Assembly (NCBI GenBank): GCA_937948985.1
Contig: CALFAK010000019.1
Coordinates: forward strand, 1-37,600
Length of the DNA stretch: 37,600 bases
Origin: an uncultured Neomegalonema sp.
GTDB taxonomy: Bacteria > Pseudomonadota > Alphaproteobacteria > Rhodobacterales > Rhodobacteraceae
Direction of reading: 5' to 3'
A program made the position numbers and the translations under genes. The notes below the pieces were generated by a model. That model did no database searches. It worked only from the letters and a program-made list of their open reading frames with translations, and had not been told where the DNA came from. How positions within the stretch are numbered: position 1 is the stretch's first letter; each line of letters opens with the position of its first letter. Positions 25,685-34,801 of the stretch are shown here, piece after piece.

Positions 25685-27442
25685 ATGTCTGCGACAGCTA
25701 AGGTTTTAGACAGTGATACGGCTGAAAAGACGGATGGCTTTCACCTCCTGATCGACGCATTGAAAATTAATGGCATCGAGACGATTTATAACGTCCCCGG
25801 CATTCCGATCACAGATCTTGGCCGTTACGCACAGGCGCAGGGAATGCGGGTGATCTCGTTCCGGCACGAACAACATGCGGGTTATGCCGCCTCGGTGGCG
25901 GGTTACCTCACAAAGATGCCGGGCGTCTGCATGACGGTTTCCGCGCCGGGCTTCCTGAATGGTCTAACGGCGGTTGCGAACGCGACAACGAATTGCTGGC
26001 CGATGATCCTTATTTCTGGCTCCTCCGAGCGTGAAATCGTCGATCTGGCTCAAGGTGATTACGAGGAGATGGACCAACTCGCCATCGCCCGCCCGTTCTG
26101 TAAGGCGGCCTACCGCCTGACCTATGCGCAAGACATCGGCATCGCTGTCGCCCGCGCCATCCGCAGTGCTGTCAGTGGCCGTCCGGGCGGCGTGTACCTC
26201 GACATTCCCGGCGCAATGCTCGGGCAGGTGATGGACGCGGTTGAGGGTCAAAAAACACTTGTGAAGGTAATCGACCCGGCCCCGAAAATGCGCCCTTCGG
26301 AAGATGCGGTCGCCCGTGCCATCGAAGTCATGAAAGGTGCAAAACGGCCCCTTATCGTCATCGGTAAAGGCGCGGCCTATGACCAATCGGATGACCTGAT
26401 CCGGCAACTTGTCGAAAAATCCGGCTACCCGTTCCTGCCCATGTCTATGGCCAAAGGCATCCTGCCCGACACCCATCCCCAATGCGCTTCCGCCGCGCGT
26501 TCGCTTGTGCTGAAAGACTCTGACGTGGTGATCATGATGGGCGCGCGGATCAACTGGCTTCTCAGTCATGGTAAAGGCAAGCAATGGGGCGAGCCGGGCG
26601 GCAAACGCTTCGTTCAGATGGATATCGAGCCTGAGGAAATGGACTCCAACGTCGAAATCGCCGCGCCTTTGGTGGGCGATGTGGGTTCTTGCACATCGGC
26701 CTTGCTTGAGGCGATGGAGGGGGAGGGGATCGCCCCACCAAAAGACTGGCTCGACCAGGTTCACACGAAAGCCTCCGCCAATATGCAGAAAATGTCCACT
26801 CGGCTGCAAAACAACAATGACCCGATGGATTATCACTCGGCCCTCGGTGTTCTCAAGCAAGCGATCAACGACAACCCTGATACAATTCTCGTGAACGAAG
26901 GCGCCAACACGCTCGATCTTGCCCGTTCCATCGTCAATATCCACAAACCGCGTCACCGCATTGATGTCGGTACATGGGGTGTCATGGGCATCGGCATGGG
27001 CGCGGCAATCGCCGCCGCCGTCGAGACGGGCAAGCAAGTGCTTGCGGTTGAGGGGGACAGTGCCTTTGGCTTCTGCGGCATGGAGGTCGAGACGATCTGC
27101 CGGTATAATCTGCCGGTGTGCATCGTCGTCTTCAATAACAATGGCATCTATCGCGGCGATGGCGAAAACTGGGGCGGTGGCGATGATCCGGCCACGACTG
27201 TTTTTGTGCAGGATGCCCGTTATGACATGATGATGGAAGCATTCGGCGGCGTTGGCGCTTGGGTCAAAAACCCGGATGAGCTTAAACAGGCCGTGCATGA
27301 GGCTTTTGCCAGTGGTAAACCAACCCTCATCAATGCCGCGATTGACCCCGCTGCGGGTAAAGAAAGTGGCAATATCGGCAACCTGAATCCACAATCAGTG
27401 GTCGCGCAAGCGCGCTATCCGCAGGCGGCGGCGCAGAAGTAA
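25685..27442 (+). CDS. oxc: Oxalyl-CoA decarboxylase
   Basis: The 585-residue thiamine-diphosphate enzyme splits oxalyl-CoA into formyl-CoA and CO2. It closely follows Oxalobacter formigenes and E. coli Oxc: [39 protein letters not shown] with the ThDP-activating Glu62, [40 protein letters not shown] and the ThDP-metal motif [19 protein letters not shown] ending in NNNGIYRGD. The C-terminus ([12 protein letters not shown]) resembles the E. coli enzyme. A GGGGAGG site precedes the ATG. It works with Frc, encoded 22 bases downstream. Confidence 0.97.
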   Translation: MSATAKVLDSDTAEKTDGFHLLIDALKINGIETIYNVPGIPITDLGRYAQAQGMRVISFRHEQHAGYAASVAGYLTKMPGVCMTVSAPGFLNGLTAVANATTNCWPMILISGSSEREIVDLAQGDYEEMDQLAIARPFCKAAYRLTYAQDIGIAVARAIRSAVSGRPGGVYLDIPGAMLGQVMDAVEGQKTLVKVIDPAPKMRPSEDAVARAIEVMKGAKRPLIVIGKGAAYDQSDDLIRQLVEKSGYPFLPMSMAKGILPDTHPQCASAARSLVLKDSDVVIMMGARINWLLSHGKGKQWGEPGGKRFVQMDIEPEEMDSNVEIAAPLVGDVGSCTSALLEAMEGEGIAPPKDWLDQVHTKASANMQKMSTRLQNNNDPMDYHSALGVLKQAINDNPDTILVNEGANTLDLARSIVNIHKPRHRIDVGTWGVMGIGMGAAIAAAVETGKQVLAVEGDSAFGFCGMEVETICRYNLPVCIVVFNNNGIYRGDGENWGGGDDPATTVFVQDARYDMMMEAFGGVGAWVKNPDELKQAVHEAFASGKPTLINAAIDPAAGKESGNIGNLNPQSVVAQARYPQAAAQK

Positions 27443-27464
27443 CAATCGGACGGATACAAGCACT

Positions 27465-28739
27465 ATGAAAGCTCTCGAAGGCGTCAAAATCCTCGACTTC
27501 ACCCATGTTCAGTCAGGGCCGACCTGCACGCAATTGCTGGCATGGTTCGGCGCGGATGTCATTAAGGTGGAGCGACCCGGCGTTGGTGATGCGACCCGCA
27601 AGCAGCTTCAGGATGTGCCCGGTGCGGACAGCCTCTATTTTACGATGCTCAATCACAACAAGCGTTCCATTGAACTCAACCCGAAGACTGAAGAGGGCAA
27701 GAAAGTTCTCACGCGTCTCGTTGAGGAATGCGACGTGTTGGTCGAAAACTTCGCCCCCGGCGCGCTCGACCGGATGGGATTCTCGTGGGAGAATATCCAG
27801 AAGATCAACCCGCGCATGATTATGGCCTCGGTCAAAGGCTTCGGTCCGGGCAAGTACGAAGACTGCAAAGTCTATGAGAACGTCGCTCAATGTGCGGGTG
27901 GTTCCGCGTCAACAACGGGCTTCCTTGATGGTCCGCCTCTTGTTACGGGCGCACAGATCGGCGACAGCGGCACGGGCCTTCACCTCGCGCTTGGCATCGT
28001 CACGGCCCTGTTCCACCGTGAGAAGTCGGGCAAGGGCCAAAAAGTTCTTGCGGCAATGCAGGATGGCGTCCTCAATCTCTCCCGCGTCAAGCTGCGCGAC
28101 CAACAACGCCTCGCGGCCGGTCCGCTGAAAGAATATTCGCAATTCGGCGAGGGCATCCCCTTTGGTGAGGCAACACCCCGCGCGGGCAACGATTCTGGCG
28201 GCGGTCAACCGGGGCGCATCCTCAAATGCAAGGGCTGGGAGACCGACCCGAACGCCTACACCTATTTCATCACCCAAGCCGCCGTGTGGGGCAGCGTATG
28301 TGATGTGATCGGAAAACCCGAATGGAAAGAGGCCCCCGGCTACGCAACCCCGCCGGAGCGCCTTGATAAGCTGAACGAAATCTTCGGTGCGATTGAAGAA
28401 TGGACCATGACCAAAGACAAATTTGAGGTCATGGACATCTGCAACCCCCTCAACATCCCCGTCGGTCCTATCCTGTCTATGAAGGAAATCGCCGAGGATG
28501 AAGGTTTGCGCGCCACCGGAACGATTGTCGAGTGCGATCACCCCGAACGCGGGCGTTATGTCTCCGTCGGCTGCCCCGTCAAACTCAGCGACAGCAGCGT
28601 CGAAGTCGAACGTTCACCGCTGTTGGGCGAGCACTCTGAGGAAATCCTGCGCGACGTGCTGGGTTACTCAGAAGCCGACATCGCCCGCATCGCCGAAAGC
28701 GGCGCGGTCGGTGAGATCAAGAAGCAAGCGGCGGAGTAA
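27465..28739 (+). CDS. frc: Formyl-CoA:oxalate CoA-transferase
   Basis: The 424-residue class III CoA-transferase moves CoA from formyl-CoA to oxalate, giving oxalyl-CoA for Oxc and releasing formate. It opens [20 protein letters not shown] (Gln16, matching Gln17 of O. formigenes Frc) and has the catalytic aspartate Asp167 in [12 protein letters not shown] (Asp169 in O. formigenes), the KVYENVAQ tyrosine (Tyr137) and a glycine-rich loop ([10 protein letters not shown]). Length is as expected (about 416-428). It is followed two bases later by the Uma2 gene. Confidence 0.97.
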   Translation: MKALEGVKILDFTHVQSGPTCTQLLAWFGADVIKVERPGVGDATRKQLQDVPGADSLYFTMLNHNKRSIELNPKTEEGKKVLTRLVEECDVLVENFAPGALDRMGFSWENIQKINPRMIMASVKGFGPGKYEDCKVYENVAQCAGGSASTTGFLDGPPLVTGAQIGDSGTGLHLALGIVTALFHREKSGKGQKVLAAMQDGVLNLSRVKLRDQQRLAAGPLKEYSQFGEGIPFGEATPRAGNDSGGGQPGRILKCKGWETDPNAYTYFITQAAVWGSVCDVIGKPEWKEAPGYATPPERLDKLNEIFGAIEEWTMTKDKFEVMDICNPLNIPVGPILSMKEIAEDEGLRATGTIVECDHPERGRYVSVGCPVKLSDSSVEVERSPLLGEHSEEILRDVLGYSEADIARIAESGAVGEIKKQAAE

Positions 28740-28741
28740 AT

Positions 28742-29329
28742 ATGGGACAGGCGCTCCGCAACCCTGGTTACTTCACCGTCGATGACTACCTTGCGCATGA
28801 GCAGCGCACAGGCGAGCGGTGCGAGTACGTCAATGGCGTTATCTATGCCATGACCGGGGGAACGGATCGCCACAACCTGATCACCGGAAATGTCTTTTTC
28901 GCTCTGCGCGGACAGATGAAATCGCCCTGTCAGGTGTTTCAAGCGGACATGAAGGTCAGGGTTCGGACAGATATAGGCGAGGCCCGCTACTATCCCGATG
29001 TGTTCGCTGGATGCGACGATACGGATCGTGATCGGCTTTTCCGCGAAAACCCGTGTGTGATCGTTGAAGTGCTATCGCCTTCGACCGAGCCAAACGACCG
29101 CCTTATAAAGTTCGAGCACTATCGCCTGATGACGACCCTCGATCACTACATCCTCGTCGCGCAGGACGTGCCGCAGGTCGAAGTCTTCGCAAGGGACAAA
29201 GGCTGGAAGCCTGAAATTTTGTCTTGGGGCGATGCCGTAAATGTATGCGGTGGTCGGGCGAAGCTGACGGTTGACGATATCTACGAAAATATCCCGTTCA
29301 CGGGACTGAAACCGGGGGATTTTGGATGA
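28742..29329 (+). CDS. Uma2-family (DUF820) PD-(D/E)xK nuclease-like protein
   Basis: The 195-residue protein has the Uma2 layout: DDYLAHEQRTGERCEYVNGV (Glu28), RYYPDVFAGCDD (Asp86), the catalytic-type core VIVEVLSPSTEPND (Glu109) and LIKFEHYR (Lys123). All residues of the predicted nuclease site are kept, so it may be active. Its start lies two bases after the frc stop and its stop overlaps the next gene (ATGA), so it is locked into the metabolic operon by coupling on both sides. Uma2 proteins are common in cyanobacteria and Deinococcus-Thermus and are poorly understood; no role in oxalate use is known to me. Confidence 0.88.
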   Translation: MGQALRNPGYFTVDDYLAHEQRTGERCEYVNGVIYAMTGGTDRHNLITGNVFFALRGQMKSPCQVFQADMKVRVRTDIGEARYYPDVFAGCDDTDRDRLFRENPCVIVEVLSPSTEPNDRLIKFEHYRLMTTLDHYILVAQDVPQVEVFARDKGWKPEILSWGDAVNVCGGRAKLTVDDIYENIPFTGLKPGDFG

Positions 29330-30243
29330 AAATCATCGTGATGGGACAACAGGCTTTCGGTAAAGACGCGCTGGCGAAGATTCTCGAAGCGGGCGTCGAT
29401 GATGTCGTGGCCGTCTACTGCGAACCGGATCGTGACGGCAAACCCGTCGATCCGATCAAGGAGTTTGCGCTCGCCCAAAACCTGCCCGTTCAACAACCGG
29501 CCAATTTCAAAGACCGGGAAACCCTGGACACACTGGCCTCATATGATGCCGATCTGATGGTCATGGCCTTCGTCAATGTGTTTGTACCGGAGGCGGCGCG
29601 CGATACCCCCAAGCTCGGGTCAATCTGCTTTCACCCCTCACTTCTGCCTCTGCATCGCGGGCCGAGTGCGGTTAACTGGCCGATCATTATGGGGGCTGAG
29701 AAGTCCGGCTACTCATGGTTCTACCCCACAGACGGCCTTGATGAGGGCGACAGCCTGTTGCAATGGGAATGCCCCATCGGACCGGACGACACAGTTATTA
29801 ATCTCTACTTCAAGAAAATCTACCCCTCCGCCATCGACTCGGTCCTCACCGTCTGTGATCTCTTCCGCAACGGCACCCCGCCCCGCATCGTACCGGACGA
29901 GGCGCAAGCGACCTACGAGCGCCGCTGTACCAAAAACCATGCCCGCATCGATTGGCATAAGCCCGTCAAGCATGTCTACGACCTGATCCGTGGCACCAAT
30001 CCCGCGCCGGGGGCATGGACAATACTCAACGGCGAAGAACTCGGCATTTTCGACTGCGCCCGCGAGTCAGGTGACGGTGTTTCGGGCAAAGTCGTTTCCG
30101 TGACAGAAAACGGCGTCACTGTGCAGTGCGTCGGTGGCCGTATCCTGTTGAAAAGGGTGAGACCCAAAGGCGGTGAGAAACAGCCTGCGGCGGACTGGGC
30201 TGCCTCAGCGGGTGTCACAACTGGCACTGTTCTAGGCGTGTGA
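29326..30243 (+). CDS. Stand-alone formyltransferase, homologue of 10-formyl-THF hydrolase domain
   Basis: The 305-residue protein has Formyl_trans_N (1-200) and Formyl_trans_C domains and follows the hydrolase domain of 10-formyltetrahydrofolate dehydrogenase (ALDH1L1) more closely than methionyl-tRNA formyltransferase: GSICFHPSLLPLHRGPSAVN, TDGLDEGDSLLQWECPI and INLYFKKIYPSAI. His103 and Asp139 match ALDH1L1 His106 and Asp142 at identical spacing, and Asn84 completes the formyltransferase triad. No aldehyde dehydrogenase domain follows. Between oxc/frc and the formate-THF ligase gene it may transfer formyl from formyl-CoA to tetrahydrofolate, or hydrolyse formyl-THF; the first is inference. 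Confidence 0.88.
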   Translation: MKIIVMGQQAFGKDALAKILEAGVDDVVAVYCEPDRDGKPVDPIKEFALAQNLPVQQPANFKDRETLDTLASYDADLMVMAFVNVFVPEAARDTPKLGSICFHPSLLPLHRGPSAVNWPIIMGAEKSGYSWFYPTDGLDEGDSLLQWECPIGPDDTVINLYFKKIYPSAIDSVLTVCDLFRNGTPPRIVPDEAQATYERRCTKNHARIDWHKPVKHVYDLIRGTNPAPGAWTILNGEELGIFDCARESGDGVSGKVVSVTENGVTVQCVGGRILLKRVRPKGGEKQPAADWAASAGVTTGTVLGV

Positions 30244-30257
30244 AGAGATTAACCAAA

Positions 30258-30282
30258 CCACGAGAGCGAATTACGCTCGTGG
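30258..30282 (+). other. Intercistronic hairpin before fhs
   Basis: CCACG and CGTGG, extended by AGCG with CGCT after a two-base bulge, form a stem around AATTA in the 54-base gap between the formyltransferase and fhs. A-rich sequence rather than a U-tract follows, so it is more likely a processing or stability element than a terminator. Confidence 0.55.
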
Positions 30283-30297
30283 AAAAGGGGTTTAGGA

Positions 30298-31965
30298 ATG
30301 TCGGATATCGAAATTGCCCGTAAGGCAAACAAAAAACCAATTCAAGAAATCGGTGCCAAGCTGGGCATCCCAAGTGAGCATTTGCTCCCTTATGGCCACG
30401 ATAAGGCCAAGGTTTCCGCTGATTTTATCAAGTCAAAGGCGAATGATGCCGACGGTAATCTGATCCTTGTTACCGCCATCAACCCCACACCTGCGGGCGA
30501 AGGCAAAACCACGACGACGGTGGGCCTTGGTGACGGCCTCAACAAAATCGGCAAGAACGCTTGCGTATGTATCCGCGAAGCCTCCCTCGGGCCAAACTTC
30601 GGTATGAAGGGCGGCGCGGCGGGCGGTGGCTATGCTCAGGTTGTTCCAATGGAGGAAATGAACCTCCACTTCACGGGTGACTTCCACGCCATCACCTCGG
30701 CGCACAACCTGTGCTCGGCCATGCTCGACAACCACATTTACTGGGGTAACGAGCAAGAGATTGACGTGCGCCGCGTTGCATGGCGCCGGGTTCTCGACAT
30801 GAACGACCGTGCCCTGCGCCAAATCACCTGCTCGCTCGGCGGCGTGGCAAACGGCTTCCCGCGTGAAGCCGGGTTCGACATTACCGTGGCTTCCGAAGTC
30901 ATGGCGATCCTTTGCCTCGCAAGCGATCTCGACGATCTGCAAAAGCGCCTTGGCGACATGATCGTCGCGTATCGCCGCGACCGCACCCCTGTTTACTGCC
31001 GCGACATCAAAGCGGACGGCGCGATGACCGTTCTGCTCAAAGACGCGATGCAGCCGAACATCGTTCAAACGCTTGAGAACAACCCGGCCTTCGTCCACGG
31101 CGGCCCGTTCGCGAACATCGCGCACGGCTGTAACTCGGTCGTGGCAACGAAAACCGCGCTGAAACTGGCTGATTACGTGGTCACGGAAGCGGGTTTTGGT
31201 GCTGACCTTGGTGCTGAGAAATTCCTTAACATTAAATGCCGCAAAGCGGGCCTAAAGCCGAAAGCGGTTGTCCTCGTTGCCACCGTGCGTGCGATGAAGA
31301 TGAATGGCGGCGTTGCCAAAGCTGATCTGGGCACCGAAAACCCTGATGCGGTTAAAAACGGCTGTGCGAACCTTGGCCGTCATATCGAAAATCTCGGCAA
31401 GTTCGGCGTTCCTGTCGTTGTCGCAATCAACCACTTCGTCACCGATACGGATGCCGAAGTCCAAGCTGTCAAAGACTACGTCGCATCCCAAGGCACAGAG
31501 GCGATCCTCTGTAAACACTGGGCACATGGTGGTGCGGGCACAGAAGACCTCGCAAACAAAGTCGTTGAGATCGTCGAAAGCGGCAAAGCCAACTACGCGC
31601 CGCTTTACCCGGATGACATGGGCCTCGCCGATAAAGTCGAAGCCATTGCCAAGGGCATTTATCGCGCTGAGAGCGTGACGATGGACAAGAAAATCCTCGA
31701 TCAGCTGAAAGCATGGGAAGATCAGGGCTACGGCAATTTGCCTGTTTGTATGGCGAAAACCCAGTACAGCTTCTCGACCGACCCGAACGAGCGCGGCGCG
31801 CCAACGGGCTTCGATATTCCGGTCCGTGAAGTGCGTCTGTCGGCGGGTGCCGGTTTCGTTGTCGCGATCTGTGGTGAGATCATGACAATGCCGGGTCTGC
31901 CGCGTGTGCCATCGGCGGAGAGCATTATGCTCGACGGCGACGGTAACGTCCAAGGTCTGTTCTAA
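30298..31965 (+). CDS. fhs: Formate-tetrahydrofolate ligase
   Basis: The 555-residue protein makes 10-formyl-THF from formate, ATP and THF, or ATP in reverse. The nucleotide-binding motif [11 protein letters not shown] begins at residue 64; other family blocks are [67 protein letters not shown] and the C-terminal [18 protein letters not shown]. Length is normal. It is the folate-side entry of the oxalate/formate locus and preceded by an AGGA site. Confidence 0.97.
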   Translation: MSDIEIARKANKKPIQEIGAKLGIPSEHLLPYGHDKAKVSADFIKSKANDADGNLILVTAINPTPAGEGKTTTTVGLGDGLNKIGKNACVCIREASLGPNFGMKGGAAGGGYAQVVPMEEMNLHFTGDFHAITSAHNLCSAMLDNHIYWGNEQEIDVRRVAWRRVLDMNDRALRQITCSLGGVANGFPREAGFDITVASEVMAILCLASDLDDLQKRLGDMIVAYRRDRTPVYCRDIKADGAMTVLLKDAMQPNIVQTLENNPAFVHGGPFANIAHGCNSVVATKTALKLADYVVTEAGFGADLGAEKFLNIKCRKAGLKPKAVVLVATVRAMKMNGGVAKADLGTENPDAVKNGCANLGRHIENLGKFGVPVVVAINHFVTDTDAEVQAVKDYVASQGTEAILCKHWAHGGAGTEDLANKVVEIVESGKANYAPLYPDDMGLADKVEAIAKGIYRAESVTMDKKILDQLKAWEDQGYGNLPVCMAKTQYSFSTDPNERGAPTGFDIPVREVRLSAGAGFVVAICGEIMTMPGLPRVPSAESIMLDGDGNVQGLF

Positions 31966-31977
31966 AAATACGATCTG

Positions 31978-32001
31978 CCGCCCCGGATAATTTCGGGGCG
32001 G
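31978..32001 (+). other. Perfect GC-rich hairpin between fhs and usp
   Basis: CCGCCCCG (31978-31985) and CGGGGCGG (31994-32001) pair perfectly around GATAATTT, with possible G-U and A-U pairs extending the stem. No T-run follows, so it may act as a stability element or leaky stop that sets different levels for fhs and the transporter genes. Confidence 0.65.
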
Positions 32002-32070
32002 TAACCGACAAAAGCAGAGGGCGGCAAACGCTCCAAGAATAAAGGAAATATCTCGGGGGAGTTAACGCAT

Positions 32071-32925
32071 ATGGCGCTACGCACGATCACGCTGCCTGTT
32101 CGCGGTGATGGCAAGGGCAATAATGTCCTCGCTCATGCCTCCGTGCTGGCTAAGCGCTATAATGCACACATCACCGTGCTTCACTGCCGCGCGCGCCCGA
32201 ATGATATGATGCCATTCGGTGTTCCGATCCCCCGTATGATGCGTGACCAGCTCATAGAATCCGCCACCAAACTTGCGGATGAAGAAGAACAGGCGCTGCA
32301 TAGTGAATTCAGTTCTTTAATTGAAACCATGCAAATCGGCGAAAGCACCCCCGTCAACGGTCGTGCTTCAGCTTCATGGCAAGAGGCGGCAGGCCGTCAA
32401 ATCGATGTTCTCAAACATCATGGCCGGCTTGCGGATCTGATTTGCGTCGCAAAGCCTGACCGGGACCGCAATCTTGGGGCAAACACGCTAAAAGCCGCTC
32501 TTTTTGCAAGTGGTCGTCCTGTTTTGATGTGCCCGCCACGGGAAGAAATTCCTGAGACTTTGGGGCAGCATGTTTCGATTGGCTGGAACGGCTCTATCGA
32601 ATCCGCCCGTGCCGTTGCGCTCTCAATGCCTCTGATCGAAGGGGCGGATAAAGTTACGATTTTGTCGGCTGGCGAGGAAGTTCACGGTGCGACCTGTGAA
32701 GATCTGATCGCCTATCTGGCGCTTGCCGGCGTTGATGCCGCGCTGGAGCGTTTTGACGCCAAGGGAAGCATAGGGCGCGCATTGCTGGAGCGCACGGTTT
32801 CCGCAGGTGCGGATATGCTGATCATGGGCGCATATGGCGATAGCCATGAGCGTGAAACTGTCTTCGGTGGCAACACACAAACCGTGGTCGATCAAGCGAT
32901 GGTGCCTGTCGTGCTTGTCCATTGA
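32071..32925 (+). CDS. Tandem universal stress protein (UspA family)
   Basis: The 284-residue protein contains two Usp domains, about 1-155 and 155-284. The second holds the ATP-binding loop pattern in MLIMGAYGDSHERETVFGGN; the first is more divergent. A GGGGGAG site lies ten bases before the ATG. It sits between fhs and the TctCBA transporter; Usp proteins are often linked to tripartite transporters in this group, and a sensing or tuning role is inferred only from that. Confidence 0.88.
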   Translation: MALRTITLPVRGDGKGNNVLAHASVLAKRYNAHITVLHCRARPNDMMPFGVPIPRMMRDQLIESATKLADEEEQALHSEFSSLIETMQIGESTPVNGRASASWQEAAGRQIDVLKHHGRLADLICVAKPDRDRNLGANTLKAALFASGRPVLMCPPREEIPETLGQHVSIGWNGSIESARAVALSMPLIEGADKVTILSAGEEVHGATCEDLIAYLALAGVDAALERFDAKGSIGRALLERTVSAGADMLIMGAYGDSHERETVFGGNTQTVVDQAMVPVVLVH

Positions 32926-32959
32926 TGCGCGTGCGCTAGATCATACGAAATTTTGTTGC

Positions 32960-32994
32960 GCGTGGAGCGCTCTGGCTAGAGAATGGTTCCACGC
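32960..32994 (+). other. Hairpin between usp and tctC
   Basis: GCGTGGA (32960-32966) and TCCACGC (32988-32994) pair perfectly, with CTCT/AGAG able to pair inside. AAAACG follows, so it is not a classic terminator. It could mark mRNA processing between the stress-protein and transporter genes. Confidence 0.5.
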
Positions 32995-33074
32995 AAAACG
33001 AAATCATAAGTCGGGACTAACCCGGCGGTAAAGATAAGTGCTCTTATGGGAGCGCATAGCAAAGGAGAAAACGA

Positions 33075-34049
33075 ATGAATCTTGTGAAAAAGCTGGTGCT
33101 CGGCGCCACGGCTCTGGGTATGGTGGCAACCGCCACTGCCGCAGTGGCCTTTGAACCTTCCAAGCCTGTGGACTTCGTCATCATGGCCGGTAAAGGCGGT
33201 GGCGCGGATAAAATGGCGCGCCTGATGCAATCCATTGTCGAGAAAGAAGGGCTGGCCGACAAGCCGCTGGTCCCGACCAACAAATCAGGTGGTTCCGGTG
33301 CGGAAGCGCTGACCTACATGAAAGGCGTTAACGACCCTGATCACACGATCATGGTAACGCTGAACTCGTTCTTCACAACGCCGCTGCGTCAGCCGGGCTT
33401 GAAGGTCGACTCGATGGCATTCGCCCCCGTTGGCCGCATGGCGGAAGACACATTCCTCCTTTGGGTCCATAAGGATGAGGGCATCAGCACGTTCCAGGAG
33501 TTTCTGGCAGAGGCTGGAAAGCGCGGCAACAAATGGGTCATGGGCGGCACGGGTAAAAACTCTGAAGACAACATCGTCACGGATCACCTGAACAAAGCCT
33601 TCGGTCTTGATATCAAGTACATCCCCTACAAAGGCGGCGGTGCGGTTGCGAAAGACCTGGCTGGTAAGCAAATCCAATCCTCGGTGAACAACCCGTCTGA
33701 AGCGCTCGGCTTCTATGAAAGCGGCGATGTGATCCCATTGGTGGCCTTCACCAACGAACGTCTGCCACTATTCCCTGAAGTCCCGACCTTGAATGAAATC
33801 GGCATCGGTGAGCCATTTGCTTACTTCATGCAGCGCGCTGTGGTCGGTGCGCCCGGTATGTCTGATGAGGCACAGGCTTATTACACGGAACTTTTCACCA
33901 AGGTTTACGCTTCTGACGACTGGCAGAAGTACAAGAAGTCGAAATCGCTGATGGGTGATTTCATTTCCGGTAGCGATCTTGAAGACTATTGGGCCACACA
34001 AATCGAACGCCACGAGAAAATCCTCAAAGCGTCCGGCGCAATCAAGTAA
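33075..34049 (+). CDS. tctC: Tripartite tricarboxylate transporter substrate-binding protein
   Basis: The 324-residue periplasmic protein of the TctC/Bug family has a signal peptide (residues 1-25, ending AAVA before FEPSKPV) and the two-lobed ligand-binding fold: VDFVIMAGKGGGADKMAR, NKSGGSGAEALTYM, GTGKNSEDNIVTDHL, YIPYKGGGAVAKDLAG and VPTLNEIG. It delivers substrate to TctAB encoded downstream. The oxalate operon context suggests oxalate or another small di-acid, but TctC ligands cannot be read from sequence. GGAG precedes the ATG. Confidence 0.92.
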   Translation: MNLVKKLVLGATALGMVATATAAVAFEPSKPVDFVIMAGKGGGADKMARLMQSIVEKEGLADKPLVPTNKSGGSGAEALTYMKGVNDPDHTIMVTLNSFFTTPLRQPGLKVDSMAFAPVGRMAEDTFLLWVHKDEGISTFQEFLAEAGKRGNKWVMGGTGKNSEDNIVTDHLNKAFGLDIKYIPYKGGGAVAKDLAGKQIQSSVNNPSEALGFYESGDVIPLVAFTNERLPLFPEVPTLNEIGIGEPFAYFMQRAVVGAPGMSDEAQAYYTELFTKVYASDDWQKYKKSKSLMGDFISGSDLEDYWATQIERHEKILKASGAIK

Positions 34050-34168
34050 TTGCGCTTTCCGGGCGGCTGGTGCGCAACCGCTGTCCGGAAATCTTTACGA
34101 AAATTAAAATAAAATGCGCCCCGCAACGCCGGGGCACATGATATCTTTGTCAATTTGTGAGGCCTGAC

Positions 34169-34792
34169 ATGCGCCGCGCCGAGATCATAACCGCCTTCCT
34201 CCTCGCACTCTTCTCCGCCTATCTGATGTGGAAAAGCGGGGAGGGGCCTGAATGGGATACCGAGTATGTCCACTGGGCCAACACGGGTATCAACATTGAC
34301 GGTTCCGGTCCGGGCAAGGGTTTCTGGCCCTTCTACCTCGCGCTGGGCATGTTCATTTCCTGCATCTGGATCATCATCAACGCCTTCCGCCGTCTATCTC
34401 CGCCTTCGCAATCCGAAGAACCGTTTATGGATGGCTACGCGAAGAAAATGCTGTTGTTCGTTGGGGGCGGTTTGATCGGATTTCTTATCTTGATCGACCT
34501 GATAAGCATGTACGCGGCGATCGCTGTTTTCATGTTCTATTACATGATGTTCTTGGGCCGCCATCCGCTGAAACTATCCATTGTGACCAGCCTCGTGGTC
34601 CCGTTCTGGCTCTACCTTTTCTTCGATATCGTGATGACCAAAGTTCAGCCTAAAGGGCTGCGCTGGATTGAGGACGCGATTTACAATCCCGCCGGTGCGT
34701 TCTTCCGCGATCAATCTCTTCTAACCATCGTGTTGTGTTTTGCGGTTACGGGTGCGGTGCTCGCAATCACAGCCCGCGCGTCCCGGCATTAG
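34169..34792 (+). CDS. tctB: Tripartite tricarboxylate transporter small membrane subunit
   Basis: The 207-residue membrane protein has four hydrophobic segments: near the N-terminus (EIITAFLLALFSAYLMW), about 60-80 (FWPFYLALGMFISCIWIIIN), a central pair (MLLFVGGGLIGFLILIDLIS and following) and a C-terminal helix, as TctB usually shows. The ATG at 34169 is chosen because GTGAGG precedes it at six bases; the GTG at 34157 is part of that site. It ends nine bases before tctA. Confidence 0.88.
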   Translation: MRRAEIITAFLLALFSAYLMWKSGEGPEWDTEYVHWANTGINIDGSGPGKGFWPFYLALGMFISCIWIIINAFRRLSPPSQSEEPFMDGYAKKMLLFVGGGLIGFLILIDLISMYAAIAVFMFYYMMFLGRHPLKLSIVTSLVVPFWLYLFFDIVMTKVQPKGLRWIEDAIYNPAGAFFRDQSLLTIVLCFAVTGAVLAITARASRH

Positions 34793-34801
34793 GAGCGGAT
34801 C

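Noticed and set aside
29326-30243. Methionyl-tRNA formyltransferase (fmt)
   Set aside because: The sequence around HPSLLP, TDGLDEGD and the following region fits the ALDH1L1 hydrolase domain better, and the context is oxalate/C1 metabolism rather than def-fmt.
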